Below are positions 53,561 to 60,965 of a stretch of DNA of 64,000 bases, one piece after another. Positions within the stretch are counted from its first letter, which is position 1, and the number at the start of each line of letters is the position of its first letter. The position numbers and the translations under genes are program-made. The notes beneath the pieces were generated by a model, which saw nothing but the letters and a program-made list of their open reading frames with translations, made no database searches and was not told where the DNA came from. The stretch is from Snuella lapsa (GTDB taxonomy: Bacteria > Bacteroidota > Bacteroidia > Flavobacteriales > Flavobacteriaceae): contig NZ_BAABCY010000006.1 in assembly GCF_039539345.1 (NCBI RefSeq), forward strand, positions 1 to 64,000, given 5' to 3'.

Positions 53561-54982
53561 TACATTGAAACTTGGGTTATTTAATAAAACTGCCTTAGAA
53601 TCATCTCTCTTATTAACGGAAAAAAGACTTGCGTGTGACTGAACATACATTTTACTACCATCTATATTCTCAATTCGTAACGCATTTAAATAGTCATCCT
53701 TTTTTATCAAGTTAATTTTTTGTTCTTTTCTCTTTTGCTCTTCATCTGTTAACGCATCCATATCATTTACTAACAGCCTTAAAACACCATGTTTAATATC
53801 ACTCTCCCACAATAATTTGGCTTCATCCGTTTTCTTATATTCCAAATAATCAGCATAAGTCATTTTTTGTTGCCTACTCAAATCCTTTACGAGTGTTTCC
53901 CCTTTGCTTAACATATACTTATCTGCCATTTGACTTTTGTAAAAGTCTACCCTCGACACAAAATAACGATCTGAATTAAGCTTACTTGCTGTTAGTATTT
54001 CCGTAAAGGACATACCCGCTTTTTCCATATCCAGTAAATCACTGTAAAGCTTTTCTTTTAAGGATTCATCGTCTAATTCCTGGTATTGGTTATCACTATT
54101 ATTGCCTTTTCTTTGAGCTTCGGCAGAAGTATACACCAACATACCGAATACCAACGGAATTAAAAGGGCATACTTGATTAAATTAATCTGTTTGGATCTA
54201 GATTTACTTAACATAACAATTCGTTTTTTGATTAATGATTGATTGAAAAATGTATTGATGAAAGAAATATGTTTTGTTTCGAAAACCTGAGAAAGTAAAT
54301 TTTGATAGTATTGATTCTTATCTTGGTACTTTATTGCTTGTGAATCGGCAATATACTCATGGAGTGCAGCCACACGATTTTGGTACATGTACACTAAAGG
54401 ATTAAACCAAAATAAAACCCGTAACATCTCAAAAAACAATAAATCGATAGTGTGGCGTTGTTTAACATGTACCATTTCGTGCATTAAAATCATTTTCTTT
54501 TCAACTTCCTTGATCTGTTCCCCTAAAAATATATAATGAAAGAATGAAAATGCCTCACTGCTATTTATCAACCTAACAATCAAAGCTTTATCAAAACGTT
54601 TTTTAGGGTTTTTAAAGACAAAAAACAATATCCTAAAAAACTTAAACAAGAAGAACCCAAAGGCTACGGCCATACCAACGTACAACATAATTTCCCAAAC
54701 TGACATACTTGGTGCTATCATTACGGCATCTAAAACTATTGGCTCCTTAACCTCTGTAGTTGTCTGTCCTAATATTACGGGAGGAAGCGTTACGATATAT
54801 TCTGATGGTAATGTTTCTTTTAAATGTTGTATTTTTATAAAAGGCAGTAGTATTGACAAAACCGCCGTACCCAACAAATAACCTCTGTTCCAATTAAAAA
54901 AGGTTTCTTTATTTAAGAACACATCATAAACCAATAGAAAGAACAATTGGAATACGATAGTTTGTAAAATATAATGCAACAT
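51947..54982 (-). CDS. BlaR1-like M56 metallopeptidase with four tandem TonB C-terminal domains
   Basis: A 1011-residue protein. Residues 1-290 are the M56 membrane peptidase: three to four helices, zinc site HEMVH (168-172) and LHEYIADSQA with the Glu ligand. Residues about 290-470 are helical and unassigned. Four TonB C-terminal domains follow; their PGCE-type cysteines are at about 488, 623, 767 and 908, period 135-144 residues. Each has a second Cys, a QRINVIFKI strand, a [EK]AEAIRVI helix and a final P-x(6-8)-G-x-x-V-x-VPYSLPI block. Copies 2-4 are closest to each other. It is probably cleaved or activated by an envelope signal to relieve BlaI. Confidence 0.92.
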   Translation of the reverse strand: MLHYILQTIVFQLFFLLVYDVFLNKETFFNWNRGYLLGTAVLSILLPFIKIQHLKETLPSEYIVTLPPVILGQTTTEVKEPIVLDAVMIAPSMSVWEIMLYVGMAVAFGFFLFKFFRILFFVFKNPKKRFDKALIVRLINSSEAFSFFHYIFLGEQIKEVEKKMILMHEMVHVKQRHTIDLLFFEMLRVLFWFNPLVYMYQNRVAALHEYIADSQAIKYQDKNQYYQNLLSQVFETKHISFINTFFNQSLIKKRIVMLSKSRSKQINLIKYALLIPLVFGMLVYTSAEAQRKGNNSDNQYQELDDESLKEKLYSDLLDMEKAGMSFTEILTASKLNSDRYFVSRVDFYKSQMADKYMLSKGETLVKDLSRQQKMTYADYLEYKKTDEAKLLWESDIKHGVLRLLVNDMDALTDEEQKRKEQKINLIKKDDYLNALRIENIDGSKMYVQSHASLFSVNKRDDSKAVLLNNPSFNVGFDVVDRVPAFPGCEGLSNADLKKCLTEGVSKHIRDNFNYEVADKLNLIGEQRIHVIFKIDEEGNTIDVNVVRALYSELEVEAKRIVKTLPKMIPGQHKGRNVTVPYSLPIIIDIGGNSERAKDLEAIMLNEVEVPFAMVDKAPVFLGCEGLITNEEKRQCMSKAVQKFVNRNFNTAIADSLGLTGRQRINVIFKIDTKGDIVGISSRASHPALEAEAIRVIESLPKIIPGENNGKKVIVPYSLPIIFQVQDQSTVDETVVIAYGENKKKDISEEAIEVPFAVIDQVPVYPGCEDLATNQERKQCMSDKIRELINRKFNTDIAKSLGLEGRQRINVIFKIGENGTISMDDIRARAPHKDLEAEAIRVIKELPKMMPGKQRGKNVTVPYSLPIVFEVDNTQLLDEVAVVAYPSLDQSNIEVPFAVVEEVPVFPGCESLTSNDERKKCMSNEIQSHVNKNFNTKLAKKSGVKGRQNINVIFKIDTNGNITDIRSRAKHPALEAEAIRVIKTLPKMIPGKQRGKNVVVPYSLPIVFQVKR

Positions 54983-54984
54983 AA

Positions 54985-55344
54985 CTACTTCTTTTTATTG
55001 ATCTCTTTTAAAACAGATTCCAGCTCTTCTAGACTGATATCGTTCTTTTTAACAAAGAATGACACCATACTTTTAAATGACCCCTGAAAATAGCCGTCGA
55101 CCAATTTATTTATGGATTGATTACTGTATTCCTGTTTGGGTATTACAGGAAAATAAACATGTCCCTTTCCTTCCTTTTCATAATCAACAAAACCCTTACT
55201 CTCTAAAATCCGAACAATGGTAGACACCGTATTATAGGCTGGCTTAGGATCTGGAAGCTCTTTTATAATAGCTTTTACATTAGCCTTTTTAAGATTCCAA
55301 AGTATTTGCATGATCTCTTCTTCTGCTTTTGTGAGTTGTTTCAT
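54985..55344 (-). CDS. BlaI/MecI/CopY-family transcriptional repressor
   Basis: 119 residues: winged helix MKQLTKAEEEIMQILWNLKKAN, recognition region PKPAYNTVSTIVRILESKGFVDYE, and a helical dimerisation tail (SFFVKKNDISLEELESVLKEI). Stop to M56 start spacing is 2 bases. The operator-like palindromes at 55498-55540, about 155 bases upstream, differ from those of the other BlaI in this window, suggesting non-cross-talking regulation. Confidence 0.93.
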   Translation of the reverse strand: MKQLTKAEEEIMQILWNLKKANVKAIIKELPDPKPAYNTVSTIVRILESKGFVDYEKEGKGHVYFPVIPKQEYSNQSINKLVDGYFQGSFKSMVSFFVKKNDISLEELESVLKEINKKK

Positions 55345-55497
55345 GTATTTTCTTTTACTGTTTTTATCATGGTAACATCCAAATAATCATTCTATGGCAG
55401 CAACCAAAATTTTAACTATCCACTTTTTATCTGATTATGTTTTTAACTGACCATATTTAGATACAATTCATTTAAAAAAATGGTCATTACTTTGTTC

Positions 55498-55540
55498 AAC
55501 TAAAATTTTAGTTAAAACTAATTTTTTAGTTCACAACTAA
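55498..55540. promoter_or_regulatory. Two-and-a-half palindromic operators upstream of the second BlaI gene
   Basis: AACTAAAATTTTAGTT (55498-55513, perfect palindrome), AACTAATTTTTTAGTT (55516-55531, arms AACTAA/TTAGTT) and a half-site AACTAA (55535-55540). Start-to-start spacing is 18 and 19 bases. Location and array form suggest an autoregulatory BlaI site; binding is inferred. Confidence 0.6.
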
Positions 55541-55580
55541 GTATCTGATTTTAATCAAATTATTTTAACAAAAAGAAGAA

Positions 55581-55609
55581 GCCCTATGGGTCTCTCACCT
55601 CCATAGGGC
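55581..55609 (-). terminator. Terminator-like hairpin downstream of the response regulator gene
   Basis: Perfect 9-base stem GCCCTATGG / CCATAGGGC, 11-base loop, followed on the minus strand by TTCTTCTTTTTG. It probably ends the kinase-regulator transcript, although it lies 220 bases beyond the stop. Apart from this, the palindrome at 55712 and the BlaI operators, I see nothing in the 55345-55830 gap. Confidence 0.65.
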
Positions 55610-55711
55610 AGTAAATTGCTATTATCAACAAGAAAAAATTGAGGGATTAATTAATTTTTGTAGTGTTGACAGTATCAAATATAAAAATAAGTCTGATCTT
55701 TTAGGTGTGGG

Positions 55712-55728
55712 AAAACCGTAACGGTTTT
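55712..55728. repeat. 17-base palindrome with an added half-site
   Basis: AAAACCGTAACGGTTTT has 8-base arms around a single central A and is followed directly by another ACGGTTT (55729-55735). It lies between the response regulator stop and the terminator; it could be a protein-binding site. No gene is nearby on the plus strand. Confidence 0.5.
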
Positions 55729-55830
55729 ACGGTTTAATTACACTTTTCAATTATAATATATGTTCTCGAAGCTAAAAAAATTTGAACTTTATGAAAATTT
55801 TATTCTTAAATAGGCAAATTATGCACAATT

Positions 55831-56505
55831 TTAAACAAAACCTTTCTCCCTAGCAGCCTGTAAAAGCGATTCATCCTGTCCATCTTGAATGGAAAATAAT
55901 TCTTTTAACTGCTTTTTTCGTTTTTCTACAGCGCTTAAAGAAATATCTAAGTGCGAAGCTAAGTTTTTAGTTTTAACTCCTTGCGATAAAAGGTGTAATA
56001 TTTTTCTGTTTTTTTCATCTATTACGATGTCGCTAGTAATAGATTTTCTTATAAAACTATTTACTGTACCGCTATAAAATGGCGGGTTATTAAGTACCGC
56101 TTGAAAAGCACTGGCCAACTCACTCGATGTCAAATCGCTCTTAATTAAAAACCCTTCGGGGTCAATGGTTTTGATTATGTTGTGAATTCTAAACGGCTCA
56201 TTAAACATGGTAAGTATTACAATCTTGGCATTTGGCAATACCTTTCTGGCATATTCTGCAAGATCCTCTCCCGATGTCATCGCACCATCTTTAGAAGGAG
56301 GCAAACTTATATCCACAAACAACATATTATAAGGTCGTTCTTTTTGAATGGATCCATCCATGAGCGCAACAGCCTGATCGCAGTTATTTGCTATATCTAT
56401 TTCTAAATTTTGATGCTCCTTTTTTGTAAAGAGTAAGGTATTTTGATACCCTTCAATAATCATAGGATGATCATCAATCATTAAAATCTTGATATCTTCG
56501 GTCAT
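55831..56505 (-). CDS. NarL/LuxR-type response regulator
   Basis: 224 residues: receiver domain (KILMIDDHPMIIEGYQNTL; phospho-acceptor Asp in YNMLFVDISLPP; TMFNEPFRI; LIKSDLTSSEL) and a C-terminal LuxR-like helix-turn-helix (RKILHLLSQGVKTKNLASHL, DISLSAVEKRKKQLKELF). It is 11 bases after the histidine kinase gene and is its obvious partner. Target genes are unknown. Confidence 0.93.
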   Translation of the reverse strand: MTEDIKILMIDDHPMIIEGYQNTLLFTKKEHQNLEIDIANNCDQAVALMDGSIQKERPYNMLFVDISLPPSKDGAMTSGEDLAEYARKVLPNAKIVILTMFNEPFRIHNIIKTIDPEGFLIKSDLTSSELASAFQAVLNNPPFYSGTVNSFIRKSITSDIVIDEKNRKILHLLSQGVKTKNLASHLDISLSAVEKRKKQLKELFSIQDGQDESLLQAAREKGFV

Positions 56506-56516
56506 GGTATTGGTTT

Positions 56517-58355
56517 TTAGTTAATTGGGGCTTTTAATGTTACGGTAGTTCCTGCCTCTTTTTCTGAAGTTATGGTAATCTTACCTTGAATATCTTTAAT
56601 TCGAGCATTCATATTTTTGAGTCCTATACCAGATTTTGCTTTATTAACATCAAATCCAACACCATCATCTTTAATTGTTAAGCAAATTACATCTTTTTTT
56701 AATTTAAAACTAATTGTTACCAAAGAAGCCTCTGCGTGCTTATGGATATTATGCAATGCTTCCTGAATAATCCTATAAATATGAATCTTATTTTTATTAG
56801 GCAAGGTCTCCCAATTAATAGTATCGTCTTGTTTTAATTCGTAATCCAGTGCATAAACTTTTGTTTGGGTTTCTACAAGAGTTTTAATAATGTCCATAAA
56901 ACCACCCCCGGACACAAAATCTGTATTCAACTCATGGGACACTTTTCTAATATCTTGTTCAATAGCTTTAAGCTCGTCTATATACTGACTCCTAGTATTT
57001 ATAGCCTCAACACTATTATTCATATTCAAACTATCCAAACTTAAACGGGTACCAAACAAACGCCCTAGAACACCATCATGCAGCTCTTGGGATATTCGCT
57101 TTTTCTCTAATGCCCTTGCTTCTTCTACATTATCGTGTTGCGAAAGCATTAAATTGTAAATCTCTTCATTGGTTTCCTGTTGTTTTTGAATAAACTGTAA
57201 CTCCTTATTCTTGTTACGTTGGTTTATAACTACGTATAATAACAAGGAAGTTATAATTATCACTACAGATAGTATTAATAGCCACATACGCTCTTTGGCT
57301 ATTTGGATATTTTCTTGTTCGACACGCTGCGTATCGAAGCGTATTCTAGCAAATTTATCTCGAATTGCTCTTTCAGCCTTTTGAAGGCTATCATTAAGCG
57401 ATATATATTCATTTAAAAACATAAACGCTTTATCCTTTTCTTCAATTTCTGACAAAATTAATAATGACTTAAGTAGATCATCGTTACTATATTTTTCAGA
57501 AATGTCTTTTGCCTTATAAGCATAATAAAGAGCTGAATCTTTCTGGTTTTTATGGCTATAATACTCAGCCAAATGTTGATGAATAATTATAGAATTATAT
57601 TCCAAACCAGCCTCGCTACAAATTTCTAAAGCATTCAAATATAAACTTGGTAATTGGTCAAACTCCCTTAAAAGGTACAAGGTATGGGCATAATTACCTA
57701 AAGCCAAAACATAAACATCTGGATAATTTGCCACCAAACCCTTGTTGGCCAAAATCCTATTGAAAGCTTCTTTAGCCAATTCATATTTTCCAACTGCCTT
57801 ATATGCATACCCTATATTGTTTTCCGACAAACCTATACTTCTTTCAAAATCACCTTCTAGACTTTTTTTTAATTCAAGAGCCAATTGATGATACTTTATA
57901 GATTCTTCGAACAGACCAAGCTCATTAAAAACAACTCCTAAATTATTATAGTTGTACGCCTTATATTGATTAACTTCTTTACTTTCCTTTAGCTCATTTA
58001 ATAATGTTAGCGACTCAATTGAAGTAACCTCACTACCCGTAAAATCTTTATTATTTTTTTGACAGACAGAAATACCGTAAAGCGTTATGGCTGTTTCATA
58101 TTTATAATCGTATTTTCTAAATACTTTTTCTGCTATTTGATAATAATAATAGGCTGTATCAACTAATAATGATTTTCGAAATAATTCACCAATCTTATAG
58201 TGTTCTTCTGCTATGTAAATTGAATCAAAAGTTTTATTATTTTTTAGAACGTTATGAATAGAATCAATCTTGTATAAATTCTGTTGTGTTTGCGATTGAA
58301 TGCTCACACAAAAAAAGAAGAAGAATAAAGTTATATAGAGTATTTTGCCCTTCAA
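56517..58355 (-). CDS. TPR-containing sensor histidine kinase (HisKA_3 type)
   Basis: 612 residues: signal peptide, a periplasmic TPR array (about 60-310, e.g. ESIKYHQLALELKKSLEGD, KYELAKEAFNRILANKG), one membrane helix (MWLLILSVVIIITSLLLYVVI) and a dimerisation/phospho-acceptor motif KKRISQELHDGVLGRLFG with His. The HATPase domain contains IYRIIQEALHNIHKHAEA, DDGVGFD and GIGLKNMNARI. The gene starts with TTG at 58355; no ATG precedes the signal peptide in frame. The signal is unknown; TPRs suggest sensing through a protein partner. Confidence 0.93.
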   Translation of the reverse strand: MKGKILYITLFFFFFCVSIQSQTQQNLYKIDSIHNVLKNNKTFDSIYIAEEHYKIGELFRKSLLVDTAYYYYQIAEKVFRKYDYKYETAITLYGISVCQKNNKDFTGSEVTSIESLTLLNELKESKEVNQYKAYNYNNLGVVFNELGLFEESIKYHQLALELKKSLEGDFERSIGLSENNIGYAYKAVGKYELAKEAFNRILANKGLVANYPDVYVLALGNYAHTLYLLREFDQLPSLYLNALEICSEAGLEYNSIIIHQHLAEYYSHKNQKDSALYYAYKAKDISEKYSNDDLLKSLLILSEIEEKDKAFMFLNEYISLNDSLQKAERAIRDKFARIRFDTQRVEQENIQIAKERMWLLILSVVIIITSLLLYVVINQRNKNKELQFIQKQQETNEEIYNLMLSQHDNVEEARALEKKRISQELHDGVLGRLFGTRLSLDSLNMNNSVEAINTRSQYIDELKAIEQDIRKVSHELNTDFVSGGGFMDIIKTLVETQTKVYALDYELKQDDTINWETLPNKNKIHIYRIIQEALHNIHKHAEASLVTISFKLKKDVICLTIKDDGVGFDVNKAKSGIGLKNMNARIKDIQGKITITSEKEAGTTVTLKAPIN

Positions 58356-58433
58356 TTATTATAGTCAATTAACTTTACTCCCAAATGTATCCATAATTTT
58401 TTAATTTTTATAATATCATTTTAGCCATAAAAA

Positions 58434-58459
58434 AATCCCATACTTAGTTGTATGGGATT
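58434..58459 (-). terminator. Terminator after the small lipoprotein gene
   Basis: Perfect 10-base stem AATCCCATAC / GTATGGGATT with a 6-base loop, followed on the minus strand by a T-run. It lies 24 bases past the small lipoprotein stop and separates it from the kinase gene. Confidence 0.88.
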
Positions 58460-58482
58460 GTTTCTTAATACAGGTTACTGTA

Positions 58483-58629
58483 TTAGTCATCTCCCTGACC
58501 TCCAGTATACTGAACTTTAGAGGTTTCTGGAGATTTTAGTATATCATCTTCATTAAGATCTTGTTTAGTACATGATGTAAATGCTGTTAACACTACAGCT
58601 AGCATTAAAATAACTTTTAAGGTTTTCAT
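58483..58629 (-). CDS. 48-residue lipoprotein
   Basis: ATG at 58629 opens a 48-residue frame: MKTLKVILMLAVVLTAFTSC (lipobox, Cys20), then an acidic tail (TKQDLNEDDILKSPETSK, VQYTGGQGDD). The complete lipoprotein signal and the dedicated terminator support a real gene. Function unknown. Position just upstream of the kinase, whose sensor domain is periplasmic, makes it a candidate partner, but this is speculation. Confidence 0.8.
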   Translation of the reverse strand: MKTLKVILMLAVVLTAFTSCTKQDLNEDDILKSPETSKVQYTGGQGDD

Positions 58630-58632
58630 ATC

Positions 58633-58753
58633 CATTCGATTTTAGGGTTAAACTATTTTTCTCTATTTGTTAAAAAAAATACTAATAACTAAGACCTTGA
58701 AATCAAGTGTCTCGGTCGAGGGAAAAATGGAATAATTAATCTAAAATCGAATG
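58633..58753. repeat. 13-base inverted repeat pair in a 350-base gene-free gap
   Basis: CATTCGATTTTAG at 58633-58645 and its exact reverse complement CTAAAATCGAATG at 58741-58753, 95 bases apart. They lie upstream of the small lipoprotein gene. Nothing else is recognisable in 58630-58981. Confidence 0.5.
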
Positions 58754-58981
58754 CATAAACAATGCATACAGATTTTACTTTACTAAATTGAGGGAATTGG
58801 CATTTCTGCCTAAAAATGGATTAATTTTCTTGCGGAGCTGAGGGTAAAATTATAAATGCTCGTTAAGATGCTACTAAAGTAGGTTAAACTACCTTTATTA
58901 CGAATAAATAATCGATGAAATGCATATTTAATCGATTAACTGCGTTTTATTGTTGTTTATGTATAAAATACCGTCTATATT

Positions 58982-59986
58982 TTAAAGTGTTGAGCCACTT
59001 CGTATTAAGCTTGTTTTGACTATTTTTGTCTTAACATCGTCGTCACCTAGGTTATTTTGGAGCCTATTAATGAGTAATTGGGCTGCATTGGCTCCAATGT
59101 CCTTTGCATGTTGTCTAATAGTTGTTAATCTTGGAATACTGTGATTAGATACCGATTTACTTGAAAAACCTATAACAGAAATATCTTTGGGAACTTTAAA
59201 CCCAAAACTTATGGCTGTATTGATGGCTATAACACCCGAAGCGCTATCGGCTGCAACAACCGCATCTATACCTTTGTTTTCTTTAAAGAAGTCATGTATC
59301 TTCTTTTGGTGGTCATCATAACGTCCCATTCTTAAAGACAAAACCTGAAGATCTTGATTCTCCAAAATAGCTTTTGCATAACCTCTTTCCCTTAGCTTAC
59401 CAACACTTAAATCATCTATATTGCTTATAAAAGCAATATGTTTTCTACCTTCATCTAGCAAACTTTTAGTAGCATTATAAGTCGATTCAAAATCATCTAC
59501 AATAACTTTATCACACAATACGTCGTGAGCCACTCTATCAAACATAACAATTGGAAGCCCTTTCTTTATTGTATTTTTAAAGTGATCTACTTCATTTTTC
59601 ATCTGTGTCTCTTGGGCTACACATAATATAAACCCATCTACACTACCATTGGCCAATAACTGTAAACTCTCTTTTTCTTTTTCTAAAGATTCGTTAGAAA
59701 TACATGTAATAATGTTATAACCATGATTAGTGGCTTCTCTTTCTATTCCAAAAAGTACTTTAGCTAAAAAATGATTAAGGATATCGGGAATAATAACACC
59801 AATTGTTTTGGTTTTATTTTGCTTTAAGCTTAATGCTACCTTATTGGGTTTATAATTGTATAGTTCGGCTAGTTCCTTAACACGTTTTACTGTCTCTTCA
59901 CCTATTTCCTCACTATTATTCAATGCTTTAGAAACTGTAGAAATCGAAACATTTAACTCTTTCGCCAATTGCTTTAAAGTAACCAT
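58982..59986 (-). CDS. LacI-family transcriptional regulator
   Basis: 334 residues: N-terminal LacI helix-turn-helix (VTLKQLAKELNVSISTVSKAL), hinge helix (KPNKVALSLKQ) and a periplasmic-binding-protein-like effector domain (IGVIIPDILNHFLAKVLFGI, VIGFSSKSVSNHSIPRLTTI). In uronate loci such regulators often respond to KDG-type or oligosaccharide ligands. It lies downstream of eda on the same strand, separated by 230 bases in which I see no clear gene or strong terminator. Confidence 0.93.
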   Translation of the reverse strand: MVTLKQLAKELNVSISTVSKALNNSEEIGEETVKRVKELAELYNYKPNKVALSLKQNKTKTIGVIIPDILNHFLAKVLFGIEREATNHGYNIITCISNESLEKEKESLQLLANGSVDGFILCVAQETQMKNEVDHFKNTIKKGLPIVMFDRVAHDVLCDKVIVDDFESTYNATKSLLDEGRKHIAFISNIDDLSVGKLRERGYAKAILENQDLQVLSLRMGRYDDHQKKIHDFFKENKGIDAVVAADSASGVIAINTAISFGFKVPKDISVIGFSSKSVSNHSIPRLTTIRQHAKDIGANAAQLLINRLQNNLGDDDVKTKIVKTSLIRSGSTL

Positions 59987-60215
59987 ACTATTTACACGTA
60001 ATTTATAAGTAACGCAATTTACAAAAATACGTTCTTATAATACCACTGTATAAAAAATTAAGATTCAATACACTCCAAAACATAAGAAACCACCTAAAGA
60101 AGTATTCAAAAACTCCTTAACAAAAACGAATCATCACTTAATTACCTGATGGTTAACTTCTTTTTGTTTGTAACAGCTTGAACCTATTTTAGGCGGCTTC
60201 TCTTTTTTGGAGAAC

Positions 60216-60884
60216 TTATTTTCTAAGACTTCTAATAATAGTAAGTGCATTTTTGACGTCAGCTTCTAATTTCGCATAGTCTTTGTTGGCCAATATTTCT
60301 TTTGAAATTAATTGCGAGCCCATACCAACACAAGTCACGCCAGCATTAAACCAGCCTGAAAGATTTTCTTCCGTCGGAGCAACGCCTCCGGTAGGCATAA
60401 TACTAGTCCATGGTTGTGGTCCTTTAATACCTTTTACAAATTTTGGGCCATACAAATCCCCAGGGAACAGTTTAACAATCTCACATCCCAATTCTTCAGC
60501 CCTTGCAATTTCGGTTAAACTACCACATCCTGGTGACCATAGTACCTTTCTTCTATTACAGACTATGGCAATATCTTCACGTAACACAGGTGTTACAATA
60601 AAATTAGCCCCCAAAGCCATGTATAATGATGCAGCTGCAGCATCGGTTACAGAACCAACGCCCATTATCATACCCGGTAATTCTTCGATAGCATATTTTG
60701 TTAATGCTCCAAAAACTTCATGGGCAAAATCTCCTCGTGCAGTAAACTCCATTAAACGAGCGCCTCCATTATAGCAAGCCTTTAATACACTTTTACTTAC
60801 TTCAATATCACTGTTAAAAAACAAAGGAATCATCCCTGTTTCTTGCATTGCATTTGCAACTTCTATTCTTGTAAATTGAGCCAT
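60216..60884 (-). CDS. eda: KDPG / 4-hydroxy-2-oxoglutarate aldolase
   Basis: 222-residue class I aldolase TIM barrel. Catalytic residues: Glu46 and Arg50 (RLMEFTARG), the Schiff-base Lys138 (EIVKLFPGD), VTPVL and the phosphate-binding loop MPTGGVAPTEEN. It cleaves 2-keto-3-deoxy-6-phosphogluconate to pyruvate and glyceraldehyde 3-phosphate. It follows KDG kinase, so the two complete the common end of uronate catabolism. The hairpin at 60912-60959 lies between them. Confidence 0.94.
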   Translation of the reverse strand: MAQFTRIEVANAMQETGMIPLFFNSDIEVSKSVLKACYNGGARLMEFTARGDFAHEVFGALTKYAIEELPGMIMGVGSVTDAAAASLYMALGANFIVTPVLREDIAIVCNRRKVLWSPGCGSLTEIARAEELGCEIVKLFPGDLYGPKFVKGIKGPQPWTSIMPTGGVAPTEENLSGWFNAGVTCVGMGSQLISKEILANKDYAKLEADVKNALTIIRSLRK

Positions 60885-60911
60885 TCTTATTTAAATGTTT
60901 AATTTTTTATT

Positions 60912-60959
60912 TGTGTAATTGTTAAATCGTTTAAGACATAACGGTTTAACAATTACACA
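60912..60959. repeat. 48-base near-perfect inverted repeat between kdgK and eda
   Basis: Two 20-base arms (60912-60931 and 60940-60959) pair with a single mismatch, the outer 15 bases perfectly (TGTGTAATTGTTAAA), around an 8-base loop TAAGACAT. In the kdgK-eda transcript it would form a long stable stem 28 bases before the eda ATG. The inner part ATCGTTTAAG also matches half of the LacI operator at 62029. Confidence 0.85.
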
Positions 60960-60965
60960 TTTATT

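Noticed and set aside
60180..60216. Possible terminator after eda (TTCTC ... GAGAA)
   Set aside because: Five-base stem and no good T-run; too weak to annotate.
60283..60774. Long open frame on the plus strand opposite eda (163 codons)
   Set aside because: Antisense shadow of a well-conserved enzyme gene; composition follows the codon structure of eda.
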